Source of the DNA: an uncultured Bacteroidales bacterium
Lineage (GTDB): Bacteria > Bacteroidota > Bacteroidia > Bacteroidales > Muribaculaceae
Length of the DNA: 64,000 nucleotides
Assembly (NCBI GenBank): GCA_902776835.1
Contig: CACYRK010000007.1
Coordinates: 1 to 64,000, forward strand
Direction of reading: 5' to 3'
A model generated the notes under the pieces. That model did not search any database. It was not told the DNA's origin and was given only the letters and a program-made list of their open reading frames with translations. Shown piece by piece: positions 44,718-53,945 of the stretch (positions within the stretch are counted from its first letter, which is position 1; each line of letters begins with the position of its first letter). The position numbers and the translations under genes were made by a program.

Positions 44718-47700
44718 TTAATTTTCACTATTTTCGTCCTGCAGTGGGATGTTGTCCTCTTCGGTGATTGCGGAATTGGGGGTAAACCTCTCATGCAGGC
44801 GTTGGAAAATCATGAAGAACACAGGCACCACAAAGAGCAGTGCGAGCGTACCGACGGCCATACCGGCCGTAACGCCGAGCGCAAGCACACGGTTACCGTT
44901 GGCTCCGGCACCGCCCGATATGATAAGCGGAATCATACCCGCAATCATCGTGACCACAGTCATCAGGATGGGGCGCAGACGCTCCTCGCAGGCGGCGAAT
45001 GCCGCGTCGCGGATGCTCATGCCCTGTGCTCGACGCTCCTGTGCGAACTCAGTGATGAGGATGGCCGTCTTGGCCAACAGACCGATAAGCATAATCACAC
45101 CCGTCTGCAGATAGATGTTATTCTCCATGCCTGGCAAGTGAAGCAACGACACTAACCACGTGATGCCAAACGACCCCATCAGGCCGAAGGGCACGCTGAG
45201 CAACACTGCCCAGGGCGTAAACCACGAATTGTAGAGCGAAGCCAGGATAAGGTAGATGAGGATGACGCAGATGACGTAGATTAGCGCCGTGGCATAAGAG
45301 CCCGCCGTCTCCTCGACCTCGCGCGACATACCGCCGTACTCGTAACTGTAGCCGTTAGGCATCGAAGCGGCAAAGACCTCGGCAATGGCCTTGTGTGCGT
45401 CGCCCTCGGAGAATCCGCTGGCGGTCATCACGGCGCAGGTGATGCTCTGGAACAGGTTGAAGTGGTCGACCGAAGCCGAGCCTACGATTTCGCGGAGCGT
45501 GACAAACTCGGATATCGGTGCCATCTTTCCGCCCTGCACACGCACGAAGATATTGTTGAGCGACTGCGGGTCGAGGCGATATTCCGGCGCGGCGTTGGCC
45601 ATGATGCGGTACACCTTGCCAAACTGGTTGAAGTTGCCCACATATGAGCCACCGCAATAGGCGCCCAGAGTGCGCAGCACGGCGGCCGGCGTGACACCCG
45701 CCCGGTCGCACTGTGCAGCGTCGACGTTGACCTCATATTTCGGGAAACGCTCAGAGTAGGTCGACATAGCCAGCATAATCTCGGGCCGCTCCGACAGTTT
45801 GTTCAGGAAGCGGGTTACATCGGCGTTGAACTCCGACATCTGCCGGTCTTGCATATCCTGCAGCACGAGGTTCACACTGTTGTTTGAGCCGTAGCCCGGC
45901 ACCTGAGGCATCTGGAATGGGATTACCAAGGCATTCTTTATTTCCTTGCAGTCCATGGCAAAGCGTCCGTACACCAGCATGATGTTATGGTTCATGCCTG
46001 GGCGGTCGTCCCAGTTCTTCAGGCGTATGATAAGCGTGGCATAGCAACTGCCCGAGCGTCCGGCAACCATACCGTATCCGCTCACCACAGCATATTTGTC
46101 GAGTTCGGGAATCTTCTTCACCTTCTCCTCGACCTTCTTGACTATCTCTTGAGTCTCATACAGGGTGCTGCCTTCGGGGGCTCGCACCTCGGCGAAGAAC
46201 ACGCCCTGGTCCTCCTGCGGCACCAGGCCCGACGGCAAACTGCGCATGAAGAACACCAGCAGCACGGCGGTGCCGGCAAGCAGTATCCACGCCAATTTCG
46301 GGCGCTTGATGAAGGCGCTCACGCTCTTCTTGTACTTCTTGAGGATGGCGTTATAACTTGCCGTGTAGGCTTTGGTGACGTAATAGTTGAGGTTTTTCCG
46401 CTCCTTGTTGTCCTTGGAGTAGCGCATCATGATGGCGCACAGCGCGGGGCACAGCGTCAATGCCGACACGCACGACAGACCCACTGCCGATGCCAGCGTG
46501 ACACCGAACTGCGTAAAGAACGAGCCCGAGGTGCCCGGCATGAACGCAACGGGGATAAACACGGCCATAAACACCAGCGTACACGTGATGACGGCAACCG
46601 ACACGTCGCTCATCGCCTCGCGCGTAGCGCGTTTGGCGTCGGTTATGCCGCTCTCCATCTTGGCCATCACCGCCTCGACGACCACAATGGCGTCGTCGAC
46701 CACAGTACCGATGGCCAGCACCAGCGCAAACAGCGTGAGGATGTTGAGCGAGAAGCCCGCGAGCGACACGATGGCAAACGTGCCAAACAGCGACACGATG
46801 ATCGACAACGATGGGATAACCGTGGCTTTGAAGTTCTGCAAGAAGAAGTAGACCACAAGAATCACCAGGATGATGGCAATCACCAGGGTCTCCACCACAT
46901 TGTGGATTGCGGCAAAGAGGAAGTCGTCGCTGGTTTCCAGGATTTCAAACTCCAAGCCGGCAGGCATAGTGGGCTTCAACTCCTCGTAGAGTTTGTGTAT
47001 GCGAGCGTTGACCTCGGTAGCGTTGGCACCCGGTGCCTGGAAGACCATGTAGATGGTTCCCGGCTGTCCGTCGATGTTCGAAGTGAAATTGTAACTCACG
47101 GCGCCAATCTCCACCTGTGCCACGTCGCTCAGGTGCAGCAGGTGTCCGCCTTCGCTGGTGCGCAGCACGATATCGTTAAACTCCTCGACGGTCTTCAGCG
47201 TGCCCTTGTACTCCATCGAGTACTGGTAAGCGTTCTCGGACTGCTCGCCAAGCGAACCCGTGGCGGCGACGAAACTCTGGCCGCCGATTGCCGCAAACAC
47301 GTCGTTGGGCTCAAGGCCGTACTGAGCCATCACATCGGGCTTGAGCCAGATGCGCAGCGCGTAGGTGTTGCCCAGCGCAATCACGTCGCCGACGCCGGTG
47401 ATACGCATCAGGCGAGGCCGCACGTTGATGTCGATGTAGTTGGCGATGAAGTCGGTGTCGTACTTGCCGTCGACGCTCTTCAGAGCGCCGATGTGCAGGA
47501 TGTTGCTCTGCTGCTTCATCACCTGCACGCCCACCTTGTTGACCTCGGCCGGAAGCAGGGCCGAAGCACGGCTCACGCGGTTCTGCACGTTCACGGCGGC
47601 GAGGTCGGGGTCGGTGCCCTGCTCAAAGAACACCTGGATTGCCACATCGCCCGACGCCGATGCCGAACTGGTGATGTAGGTCATGCCCGGCACGCCGTTG

Positions 47701-47909
47701 ATGTTCTCCTCGAGGGGTTGCACCACCGCCTTCATGATGGTGTTGGCGTCGGCACCCGTGTATGAGGTGGCGATGCGCACCGTGGGCGGCGCGATGTTGG
47801 GGTATTGCTCGATGGGCAGCGTGCTCATGCATATCACGCCCACCAGTGTGATGACAATCGCTATGGCGCATGCCATCACATATCGGTTGATGAAGATGTT
47901 ATTCTTCAT
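44718..47909 (-). CDS. RND efflux pump permease (AcrB/HAE1 family)
   Basis: 1063 residues, the standard AcrB size. Signatures: N-terminal helix then STLPIEQYPNIAPP, the pore-domain GADANTIMKAVVQPLEENI in part (ANTIMKAVVQPLEE), the proton-relay aspartate pair in TVVDDAIVVVEA (helix 4, near residue 400), and the helix 10 lysine in GLLAKTAILITEFA. It exports hydrophobic compounds from the periplasm or inner membrane using the proton gradient. It starts three bases after the adaptor stop, so the two are co-translated. Confidence 0.96.
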   Translation of the reverse strand: MKNNIFINRYVMACAIAIVITLVGVICMSTLPIEQYPNIAPPTVRIATSYTGADANTIMKAVVQPLEENINGVPGMTYITSSASASGDVAIQVFFEQGTDPDLAAVNVQNRVSRASALLPAEVNKVGVQVMKQQSNILHIGALKSVDGKYDTDFIANYIDINVRPRLMRITGVGDVIALGNTYALRIWLKPDVMAQYGLEPNDVFAAIGGQSFVAATGSLGEQSENAYQYSMEYKGTLKTVEEFNDIVLRTSEGGHLLHLSDVAQVEIGAVSYNFTSNIDGQPGTIYMVFQAPGANATEVNARIHKLYEELKPTMPAGLEFEILETSDDFLFAAIHNVVETLVIAIILVILVVYFFLQNFKATVIPSLSIIVSLFGTFAIVSLAGFSLNILTLFALVLAIGTVVDDAIVVVEAVMAKMESGITDAKRATREAMSDVSVAVITCTLVFMAVFIPVAFMPGTSGSFFTQFGVTLASAVGLSCVSALTLCPALCAIMMRYSKDNKERKNLNYYVTKAYTASYNAILKKYKKSVSAFIKRPKLAWILLAGTAVLLVFFMRSLPSGLVPQEDQGVFFAEVRAPEGSTLYETQEIVKKVEEKVKKIPELDKYAVVSGYGMVAGRSGSCYATLIIRLKNWDDRPGMNHNIMLVYGRFAMDCKEIKNALVIPFQMPQVPGYGSNNSVNLVLQDMQDRQMSEFNADVTRFLNKLSERPEIMLAMSTYSERFPKYEVNVDAAQCDRAGVTPAAVLRTLGAYCGGSYVGNFNQFGKVYRIMANAAPEYRLDPQSLNNIFVRVQGGKMAPISEFVTLREIVGSASVDHFNLFQSITCAVMTASGFSEGDAHKAIAEVFAASMPNGYSYEYGGMSREVEETAGSYATALIYVICVILIYLILASLYNSWFTPWAVLLSVPFGLMGSFGITWLVSLLHLPGMENNIYLQTGVIMLIGLLAKTAILITEFAQERRAQGMSIRDAAFAACEERLRPILMTVVTMIAGMIPLIISGGAGANGNRVLALGVTAGMAVGTLALLFVVPVFFMIFQRLHERFTPNSAITEEDNIPLQDENSEN

Positions 47910-47912
47910 AGT

Positions 47913-49085
47913 TTAATCTTTCTTTTTTGGCTCGGCCGGGAACAGCACTCGCTGCCCTTCCTGCAGGTTATTTGCGCCTACAGTGACGATGCGGTCGCCA
48001 ACATTCAGGCCCTCGGTCACGATCACGTCCTTGCCATTGCCGGCATCGGTAATCACCACGGTGACGGCAGTGGCTGTGCTGTCGCTTTTCACTTTATACA
48101 CCTGCGACTTGTCCTGCAGGCGCAGCACGGCCGATTGTGGTATCACCATCACATCGCTACGGCGTGACGGCAGGATTACCGTACCCTGGACACCTGAGAA
48201 CAGGTGGCCGTCGGGGTTGGGGAAGGCGGCTTTACAAGCCAGAGTACCCGTTGAGGCGTTGACCACACCCGTCAGGCTGACGATGCGGCCCTTGTGCGGA
48301 TATTCGGTGCCGTTTTTCATCACAAAGGACACGTCGGGCAATTCGTTCATATGCCTCTCTTTGTCCTCGCGGGTAAGGCCCGACGAAACCATCGCCTCGA
48401 GAATCGACTCGGGGACGGAGAACTCGGCCTCCATCTGGCTGTTACCGCTGACGATGGTGAGTTGCGTCATCGGCGTCACCTGATCGCCGGCATGCACGCT
48501 AATCTCGCCTATGATGCCCGACACCGGCGACGAGATGGTGCAGAACCCCAGGTTCACCCTGGCGCGGCTCACCGCCGCCTGGGCCTGACTTACCGACGCT
48601 TGCGCCTGACTCACGGCCGCCTGGGCCTGCTTATAGGAGTTCAACGAACTCTCGAGCATGTAATTGCTCACAATCTGCTTGTCGTAGAGGTTCTTGTTGC
48701 TCTCATACTCCAACTTGGCGCTGTTGGCCTGGGAGCGAGCGGCTTGCAGATTGGCGTTGGCGGCCTGAAGATTGGCTCGCGCCGACTCCAACTCGTGCTG
48801 GGCGTTGCGCGAATCGATGACAAACAGGGTCTGGCCCTTGGTCACCTGCTGACCTTCGGTCACATAAATTTTCATCAACTGCCCACTCACCTGCGGCATA
48901 ATGGTAACATCGGCCTGGCCTTTCATCTTGGCGCTGAATTTCATAGGCACATCGATGCTCTTTTTCTCCACCGTCATCGTCTCGTAAGACGACTGTGTCT
49001 CCTTAGGCATATCAATCTTACAAGAGTAGGAAATAGCGAGTACCAAAAGTGAACACGCACATTTACAGACTAAACTTCTGCTCAT
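47913..49085 (-). CDS. RND efflux periplasmic adaptor lipoprotein (AcrA-like)
   Basis: 390 residues from MSRSLVCKC. The lipoprotein signal ends at Cys22 (ISYSC). A biotinyl-lipoyl half (VSGQLMKIYVTEGQQVTKGQ), a long coiled-coil hairpin (about 95-165, many ANLQAAN and SQAQA units), the second lipoyl half (ISSPVSGIIGEISVHAGDQV in part) and the beta-barrel domain follow. It links the pump to the TolC-like duct. The open frame extends upstream to 49187, but that part crosses the promoter and lacks a signal sequence. Confidence 0.94.
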   Translation of the reverse strand: MSRSLVCKCACSLLVLAISYSCKIDMPKETQSSYETMTVEKKSIDVPMKFSAKMKGQADVTIMPQVSGQLMKIYVTEGQQVTKGQTLFVIDSRNAQHELESARANLQAANANLQAARSQANSAKLEYESNKNLYDKQIVSNYMLESSLNSYKQAQAAVSQAQASVSQAQAAVSRARVNLGFCTISSPVSGIIGEISVHAGDQVTPMTQLTIVSGNSQMEAEFSVPESILEAMVSSGLTREDKERHMNELPDVSFVMKNGTEYPHKGRIVSLTGVVNASTGTLACKAAFPNPDGHLFSGVQGTVILPSRRSDVMVIPQSAVLRLQDKSQVYKVKSDSTATAVTVVITDAGNGKDVIVTEGLNVGDRIVTVGANNLQEGQRVLFPAEPKKKD

Positions 49086-49127
49086 AGTTTTATCGGATTT
49101 ATCAATATTATCAATATAAAAACGCCG

Positions 49128-49158
49128 CAAAGGTAATAAATATAAGCCATGTGACCAA
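49128..49158 (-). promoter_or_regulatory. Promoter of the RND efflux operon
   Basis: On the minus strand TTG (49156-49158), 20 nt, TACCTTTG (49128-49135). Leader of about 35 nt. No TetR or AraR-type regulator gene is adjacent. Confidence 0.6.
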
Positions 49159-49159
49159 C

Positions 49160-49534
49160 AGAACTTTATAAAATAATCAGCCAGCACACAGCAACCCCAC
49201 TCCGATTTTAGTAGGAATTTTGAGCGTTGAGACGGAGCGCACCAAAATATCCAGACGTATTATTAACACCGATTGCAGCATTATTAAACATAGTTTAACT
49301 TTTTTTAGTATTTAGGGGGGGTAATTTGTATATTAATGTGTAATTTTGCAGAATAATTCACTGCTGAACAAATAAACATTCTTGGACTTGGCATAAGTCG
49401 CTTTTTTTAAGCAGTTTAAAGAAACCACCAATTTCAGGTATTGGTTCTGCGATTTTGCAAGTCAGGTATTTTTATTCGGGCAGCAATGATGTGAGACTTC
49501 AATTATTTTAATAACCACAAAACATTACGCGTTT
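49160..49534. other. Long intergenic region upstream of the secreted-protein gene
   Basis: No gene is seen. A TAATTTTG box (49341-49348) is a possible plus-strand -7 element, but no TTG lies 19-21 nt upstream. If used, it gives an untranslated leader of about 180 nt. No riboswitch consensus was recognised. Confidence 0.4.
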
Positions 49535-51391
49535 ATGAAAAATTTTATTTCACTATTGTTGTTGTTTATGATTTCCACAGGAGTGGCACAGGCGCAACAG
49601 ACGGTTTCACCGCCAATTTTTGATCCCGACCCCTCTGAACTTGAAGAAGGCGAGGTCTTTCCTGAATATGAATACTTTGAGATTTACAGTGAGGACGGCG
49701 GCACTATCTATTACCAAATAGACCCTTCGCCGGCTCCTACCACTCCCGCTGATGTAAAAGCCAATGGAAAGCCCGTCTATGAGAGTTATGGTGAAACCTG
49801 GGTTGAGTTTTCTCTGAAAGCCGGCGAGCACACTATTTATGCCATCGTAGAAATTGATGGCGTATTAAGTGAAATTGCTTCGGCAACCTACACCGTTTAT
49901 AAAGAATTGGCTTGGAGTCTGGTAACAAACATCAGAGCAATTACCCCCTATAATAAATATATCATTCTCAACCGTGACCGCACAATGGTTGCAGGCTCTT
50001 TCGAGAATGGCCACTTCAATGCTCTACCTTGTGAGAACAACCTGACATTTGACCCATACTACGGCACATTAGATGTAAACAGTGATGATGTGAAGGTGTT
50101 TACTTTTGATGACTTTTATGATGCTGAAAACTATATCAAAGACTCCAAAGGCACCTACTACACTTTAGGTGAAAACGAAGTCAGCACTGGCAAATCGCAA
50201 GTTTATGTCAATGTTCCCTCAAGTTATCCCAGAGTTGTTAAACTGAGTGGTTCAGAAGGTGGTGTCAGTTTGTCGTTTGACGAGAATTTCGGCATGTATG
50301 CCAATGGTAGGCCAGTGGTCATGTATTACCTCGACAATCTAACACTTGCTAATGCAGTGAAATATAAATCTCGTTTTATTGGCAACGGCCAAATCGCAAT
50401 TAACGACGACCTGTTGGCAGTCAAATATGTAGAATACGAAGGTTCTCATCTGCTGTGGTGTAAAGACCTTGGCAACAGCGCCGTTGACAAGACCGAAAAT
50501 GCCGACCCCGACAATATTCCGGATTATATGAAAGCCTATGGTTTCTTTAACAGTGATTGGGATCAGAGCAACTGGATACGTTTGTATTGCGACGACCTCC
50601 TGGATGGCGACGAATATGACAAAGAGGCCATCAAAAGTTTAGAGGGCAAGATCATAAAGGGCGGCTCTATTTACGGCTGGTTCTATGATAGTGGACTCGA
50701 GAGATACATAGATTTGGATGGTAGTGATGGTAGTATTCGACCAGAGGTAGCAGAAGGCAGCCAACCTATTAATTTCAAACCAAACGTGTTTAGCCCAGCC
50801 AACTTCCTGAGCACTAACCACGAGGGCAATGCTACTGCACATGACGAGAACGGCAATCCAACCGACCAGCATTATTTCTTCGTGAATCCAAAACTTGAAG
50901 AGTTGTGCGAAATCACTTACGCTGTGTGGAATGGTGAGTACTTCGTAATGCCAGCACCTGAAGGCGAGTATAATCCCGACAACGTGTATGGATACTTCGA
51001 AGTTAGTTGGGAATACAATGAGTATGGTGATGTTTCTGAAGAACTGGAAGTAGGACAGATGTACAAGTTCTATGGTATTGTGGAACACTATTATTACGAC
51101 AGTACAATTCATTCCGCTCCTCGAAGGGTTGAGTCAGTAACTCCTGGCGATTTCACCGTCGACCCAGACCACGATGGAAATTACATTGTCTACCCCGTTG
51201 ACCTTTATCCGCAGGAGCACATCATTACTGGCGTTGACAAGGTGAAGCCTGCCGGCAACGGCGTGGTCAAGAGCGTGAAGTACGTCAGCGTGGCCGGCGT
51301 TGTTAGCAACACCCCGTTCCAGGGCGTGAACATCGTGGTTACCGAGTACACCGACGGTTCTCGCACCACCAGCAAGATTATCAGCAAGTAA
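49535..51391 (+). CDS. Large secreted protein with type IX-like C-terminal sorting domain
   Basis: 618 residues with a signal peptide ending near AQA. Residues about 45-125 resemble a chitobiase/beta-hexosaminidase C-terminal-like Ig fold (YYQIDPSPAPTTPADV ... GEHTIYAIVEIDG). The middle is aromatic- and Asp-rich without a motif I know. The last 45 residues (VVKSVKYVSVAGVVSNTPFQ ... SRTTSKIISK) look like a type IX secretion sorting domain, so surface or secreted location is likely. The gene is clearly AT-richer than its neighbours until about 51230, where GC content and codon choice jump to the local norm exactly at the sorting domain. Confidence 0.75.
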   Translation: MKNFISLLLLFMISTGVAQAQQTVSPPIFDPDPSELEEGEVFPEYEYFEIYSEDGGTIYYQIDPSPAPTTPADVKANGKPVYESYGETWVEFSLKAGEHTIYAIVEIDGVLSEIASATYTVYKELAWSLVTNIRAITPYNKYIILNRDRTMVAGSFENGHFNALPCENNLTFDPYYGTLDVNSDDVKVFTFDDFYDAENYIKDSKGTYYTLGENEVSTGKSQVYVNVPSSYPRVVKLSGSEGGVSLSFDENFGMYANGRPVVMYYLDNLTLANAVKYKSRFIGNGQIAINDDLLAVKYVEYEGSHLLWCKDLGNSAVDKTENADPDNIPDYMKAYGFFNSDWDQSNWIRLYCDDLLDGDEYDKEAIKSLEGKIIKGGSIYGWFYDSGLERYIDLDGSDGSIRPEVAEGSQPINFKPNVFSPANFLSTNHEGNATAHDENGNPTDQHYFFVNPKLEELCEITYAVWNGEYFVMPAPEGEYNPDNVYGYFEVSWEYNEYGDVSEELEVGQMYKFYGIVEHYYYDSTIHSAPRRVESVTPGDFTVDPDHDGNYIVYPVDLYPQEHIITGVDKVKPAGNGVVKSVKYVSVAGVVSNTPFQGVNIVVTEYTDGSRTTSKIISK

Positions 51392-51661
51392 GCCATCGAC
51401 AGATTGCAACACAGTCGGCAGTTCGCTGTAAAACCGACAGTTCAGTGTAACTGACCGACACCCCCATAACGAAGGGCGGCATGCGCAGATGCATACCGCC
51501 CTTCATAATGGTGCAAAGTGCAACAAACAGAACCGTCCCCTTTTCATCCGTTTTTGCGATGGGGAGGATGTGTGGGGGTATGCTTTGAGGGGGATAAGGC
51601 CAGATGGGTGGATAAAAGAAATGCGGCGGCTTGTCGTGATAACAAGTCACCGCATTTTTAG

Positions 51662-51734
51662 TGACCCCGGTGGGACTCGAACCCACGACCCATTGATTAA
51701 GAGTCAATTGCTCTACCAGCTGAGCTACGGAGTC
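51662..51734 (-). tRNA. tRNA-Lys (anticodon CTT)
   Basis: On the minus strand the acceptor arms GACTCCG and CGGGGTC pair (one G-T pair). The D arm is GCTCAGCTGGTAGAGC, the anticodon arm ATTGA-CTCTTAA-TCAAT gives anticodon CTT, and the T arm is GTGGGTTCGAGTCCCAC. Length 73 with discriminator A; no CCA is encoded. Confidence 0.96.
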
Positions 51735-51770
51735 GCAATTATTTCGGGTGGTGTTTCCCGAATTGCGCTG

Positions 51771-51800
51771 CAAAGGTACTGCTTTTTTTTGAACTGGCAA
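51771..51800 (-). promoter_or_regulatory. tRNA-Lys promoter
   Basis: On the minus strand TTG (51798-51800), 19 nt, TACCTTTG (51771-51778), about 30 nt before the mature tRNA. Confidence 0.65.
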
Positions 51801-51918
51801 GCATTTTCGTGATTTTTTTTCAAAAAATCTCGGAGATGAACTCTTTTTGCGGCTTATTTTGCGCATGGGGCACCTGGGAAGTTATGCGGGATACACCTTA
51901 TTATATAATATATATAGC

Positions 51919-51958
51919 ATTCGAGCATTCGAGCATTCGAACGATCGAGCATTCGAGG
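51919..51958. repeat. 8-bp tandem array (site 3)
   Basis: Five units: attcgagc, attcgagc, attcgaac, gatcgagc, attcgagg. Same unit as at 19072-19135, and again placed just upstream of the promoter-bearing hairpin repeats. Confidence 0.8.
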
Positions 51959-51981
51959 GTTCTGGGGGGACACACTCCTCC

Positions 51982-52016
51982 GGCCCGATGGGCCACCTCC
52001 CCTAACTTAGGGGAGG
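51982..52016. repeat. Dispersed twin-hairpin element, copy B
   Basis: GGCCC/GGGCC (51982-51986, 51990-51994) followed by CCTCCCC/GGGGAGG (51996-52002, 52010-52016) around a TAACTTA loop. Same arrangement and spacing as copy A at 484-518. Confidence 0.65.
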
Positions 52017-52028
52017 AGTTTTGCTGGG

Positions 52029-52103
52029 GGTCGAAGTTACTCACGCTCGGAAAAGCCCAAACAAGTTTGGCTTTTCGCTCGCTTATTCGTAACGTTGACC
52101 TGA
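52029..52103 (+). repeat. Promoter-type hairpin repeat, tandem copy 1 (inactive -7)
   Basis: Begins GGTCGAAGTTACTCACGC and ends TTATTCGTAACGTTGACC. The hairpin arms are CCAAAC and GTTTGG with flanking AAAAG/CTTTT. The -7 position reads TAACGTTG (52090-52097), one base off consensus. The first 65 bases are identical to copy 3 at 52194. Confidence 0.75.
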
Positions 52104-52104
52104 G

Positions 52105-52192
52105 GGTCGAAGTTACTGCCGTTCGGGTAAACAAAGAAAAAAACGAGTTTTTTTCTTTGCTCACCGCTCACTAAATCGTAACGTTGACCTGA
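52105..52192 (+). repeat. Promoter-type hairpin repeat, tandem copy 2 (inactive -7)
   Basis: Same frame (GGTCGAAGTTACTGCCG ... ATCGTAACGTTGACCT), but the stem is the A-rich version found upstream of tyrS (AAAAAAACGAGTTTTTTT). The -7 position again reads TAACGTTG (52179-52186). Confidence 0.75.
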
Positions 52193-52193
52193 A

Positions 52194-52264
52194 GGTCGAA
52201 GTTACTCACGCTCGGAAAAGCCCAAACAAGTTTGGCTTTTCGCTCGCTTATTCGTAACTTTGCA
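52194..52264 (+). repeat. Promoter-bearing hairpin repeat, tandem copy 3 (active)
   Basis: Identical to copy 1 over 65 bases but ending CGTAACTTTGCAG, so the -7 box is intact. It directly precedes the acyl-CoA ligase gene. Confidence 0.78.
52231..52262 (+). promoter_or_regulatory. Acyl-CoA ligase promoter inside the hairpin repeat
   Basis: TTTG (52231-52234), 20 nt, TAACTTTG (52255-52262). The start codon at 52284 gives a leader of about 15 nt. Confidence 0.75.
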
Positions 52265-52283
52265 GCGGAAAAAAGAATTGAAT

Positions 52284-53945
52284 ATGTTGAAAGAGAATAC
52301 TATCAAGATTTTTGAGAAGAGTTTCATCGACAACTGGGACCTGCCGGCACTGAGCGACTACGGCGACAAGTCGACACTCACCTATGGCGACCTGGCCCGA
52401 CAAATCGCGCGTCTGCACCTGCTGTACAAGCAGTGCGGCATCAAGCAGGGCGACCGCATCGCCCTCATCGGCAAGAACACGCCCACGTGGGTGACGGTGT
52501 TTATCGGCACCATCACCTATGGCGCGGTGATTGTGCCCATCCTTCAGGAGTTCAACCCGACAGATGCCCAGCACATCGTGAACCACAGCGAGGCGGTGAT
52601 TCTGTTCTCGAGCAAGGCGATCTGGGAGTCGCTCGACTTCGACCAGTTGCACCGCATCCGCGCGGTGATCAGCCTGGACGACCGCAAACTCATCGCCGAG
52701 AAAGCCGGCGAGAACGTGGGGAAGGCGCTCTTCGGACTGACGCGCACGTTTAACCGCGTGTACCGCGACGGCTTCTACCGCAACGACATCCACTATCCCG
52801 ATGTGCCTAACGACGCACTGATGGAAATCAACTACACGTCGGGCACGACGGGTTTCAGCAAGGGTGTGATGATTACAGGCAACAACCTGTGCGGCAACAT
52901 CGTTTACGGCATCAACTCTCAACTTCACTACCGTGGCTCGCGCGCGCTGTCGTTCCTGCCGTTGGCTCACGCCTACGGCTGCGCCTTCGACATGCTGGTT
53001 CCGCTGGCCGTGGGTTCGCACATCACACTGCTGGGTCGCATCCCGTCGCCGAAAATCATCGTCAAGGCGATGGGCGAGATTAAGCCCAACCTTGTGATTT
53101 GCGTGCCGCTGGTGCTGGAAAAAATCTACAGCAAGATGATTGTGCCCATGATCAGCCGCGGCATGCTGCGTTGGGCCCTTGCCGTGCCTTTCCTCGACAA
53201 CCGCATCTACTCGCAGATACGCCGCAAACTCATCGAGGCCTTCGGCGGCGAGTTTGAGGAGATCATCGTTGGCGGCGCCCCGTTCAACGCCGAGGTTGAG
53301 GACTTCCTGTACAAAATCAAGTTTCCCTACACGGTGGGCTACGGCATGACCGAGTGCGCTCCGCTGGTGAGCCACACGCCCTGGCGCGAGTTTGTGCCTC
53401 ACAGCGCGGGCCGCATCCTGCCGGGGCTGATGGAGTGCAAAATCCTGAGCGACGACCCCGAGAACATCCCGGGCGAGATCTGCGTTCGCGGCGAGAACGT
53501 GATGGCGGGCTACTTCCACAACAGCGAAGCCACCGACAAGGTGCTTCACGACGACGGCTGGCTGCACACTGGCGACATGGGTACGCTTAGCGCCGACGGC
53601 ACAATATTTATCAAGGGCCGCCTGAAGACCATGCTGCTGAGCAGCAACGGCCAGAACATCTACCCCGAGGAGATTGAGGCCAAACTGAACAACATGCTGT
53701 ACGTGAGCGAGAGTCTGGTGGTAGAGCGCGAGGGCAAACTCGTGGCGCTTGTCTACCCCGACTACGAGGCTATGGACCAGTTGGGTGTCACCCGCGACCA
53801 GTTGCCGGACCTGATGGAGAAAATCCGCGCCGAACTCAACAAACTCGTGGCCCCCTATGAGCGAATCGCGAAGATCCAACTCATCGCCACCGAGTTTGAG
53901 AAGACGCCGAAGCGAAGCATCAAACGCTACCTCTACAGCAACTAA
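52284..53945 (+). CDS. Long-chain acyl-CoA ligase-like AMP-binding protein
   Basis: 553 residues of the adenylate-forming superfamily. The nucleotide loop NYTSGTTGFSKG (A3), YGMTE (A5, GYGMTECAP), HTGDMG (A7) and the late lysine region KTPKRSIKRYL are all present. By similarity it activates a fatty acid with ATP and CoA; the exact acyl group is unknown. The start at 52284 (MLKENTIK) is favoured; an in-frame TTG at 52260 overlaps the -7 box. Monocistronic, driven by the hairpin-repeat promoter. Confidence 0.92.
   Translation: MLKENTIKIFEKSFIDNWDLPALSDYGDKSTLTYGDLARQIARLHLLYKQCGIKQGDRIALIGKNTPTWVTVFIGTITYGAVIVPILQEFNPTDAQHIVNHSEAVILFSSKAIWESLDFDQLHRIRAVISLDDRKLIAEKAGENVGKALFGLTRTFNRVYRDGFYRNDIHYPDVPNDALMEINYTSGTTGFSKGVMITGNNLCGNIVYGINSQLHYRGSRALSFLPLAHAYGCAFDMLVPLAVGSHITLLGRIPSPKIIVKAMGEIKPNLVICVPLVLEKIYSKMIVPMISRGMLRWALAVPFLDNRIYSQIRRKLIEAFGGEFEEIIVGGAPFNAEVEDFLYKIKFPYTVGYGMTECAPLVSHTPWREFVPHSAGRILPGLMECKILSDDPENIPGEICVRGENVMAGYFHNSEATDKVLHDDGWLHTGDMGTLSADGTIFIKGRLKTMLLSSNGQNIYPEEIEAKLNNMLYVSESLVVEREGKLVALVYPDYEAMDQLGVTRDQLPDLMEKIRAELNKLVAPYERIAKIQLIATEFEKTPKRSIKRYLYSN

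Noticed and set aside
45987..47765. 592-codon open frame antisense to the RND pump gene
   Set aside because: Same reason: the minus-strand frame encodes a complete AcrB-type pump, and the antisense translation is His/Arg-rich noise.
52248..53879. 543-codon open frame antisense to the acyl-CoA ligase gene
   Set aside because: The sense frame has all adenylation motifs; the antisense product is low-complexity.
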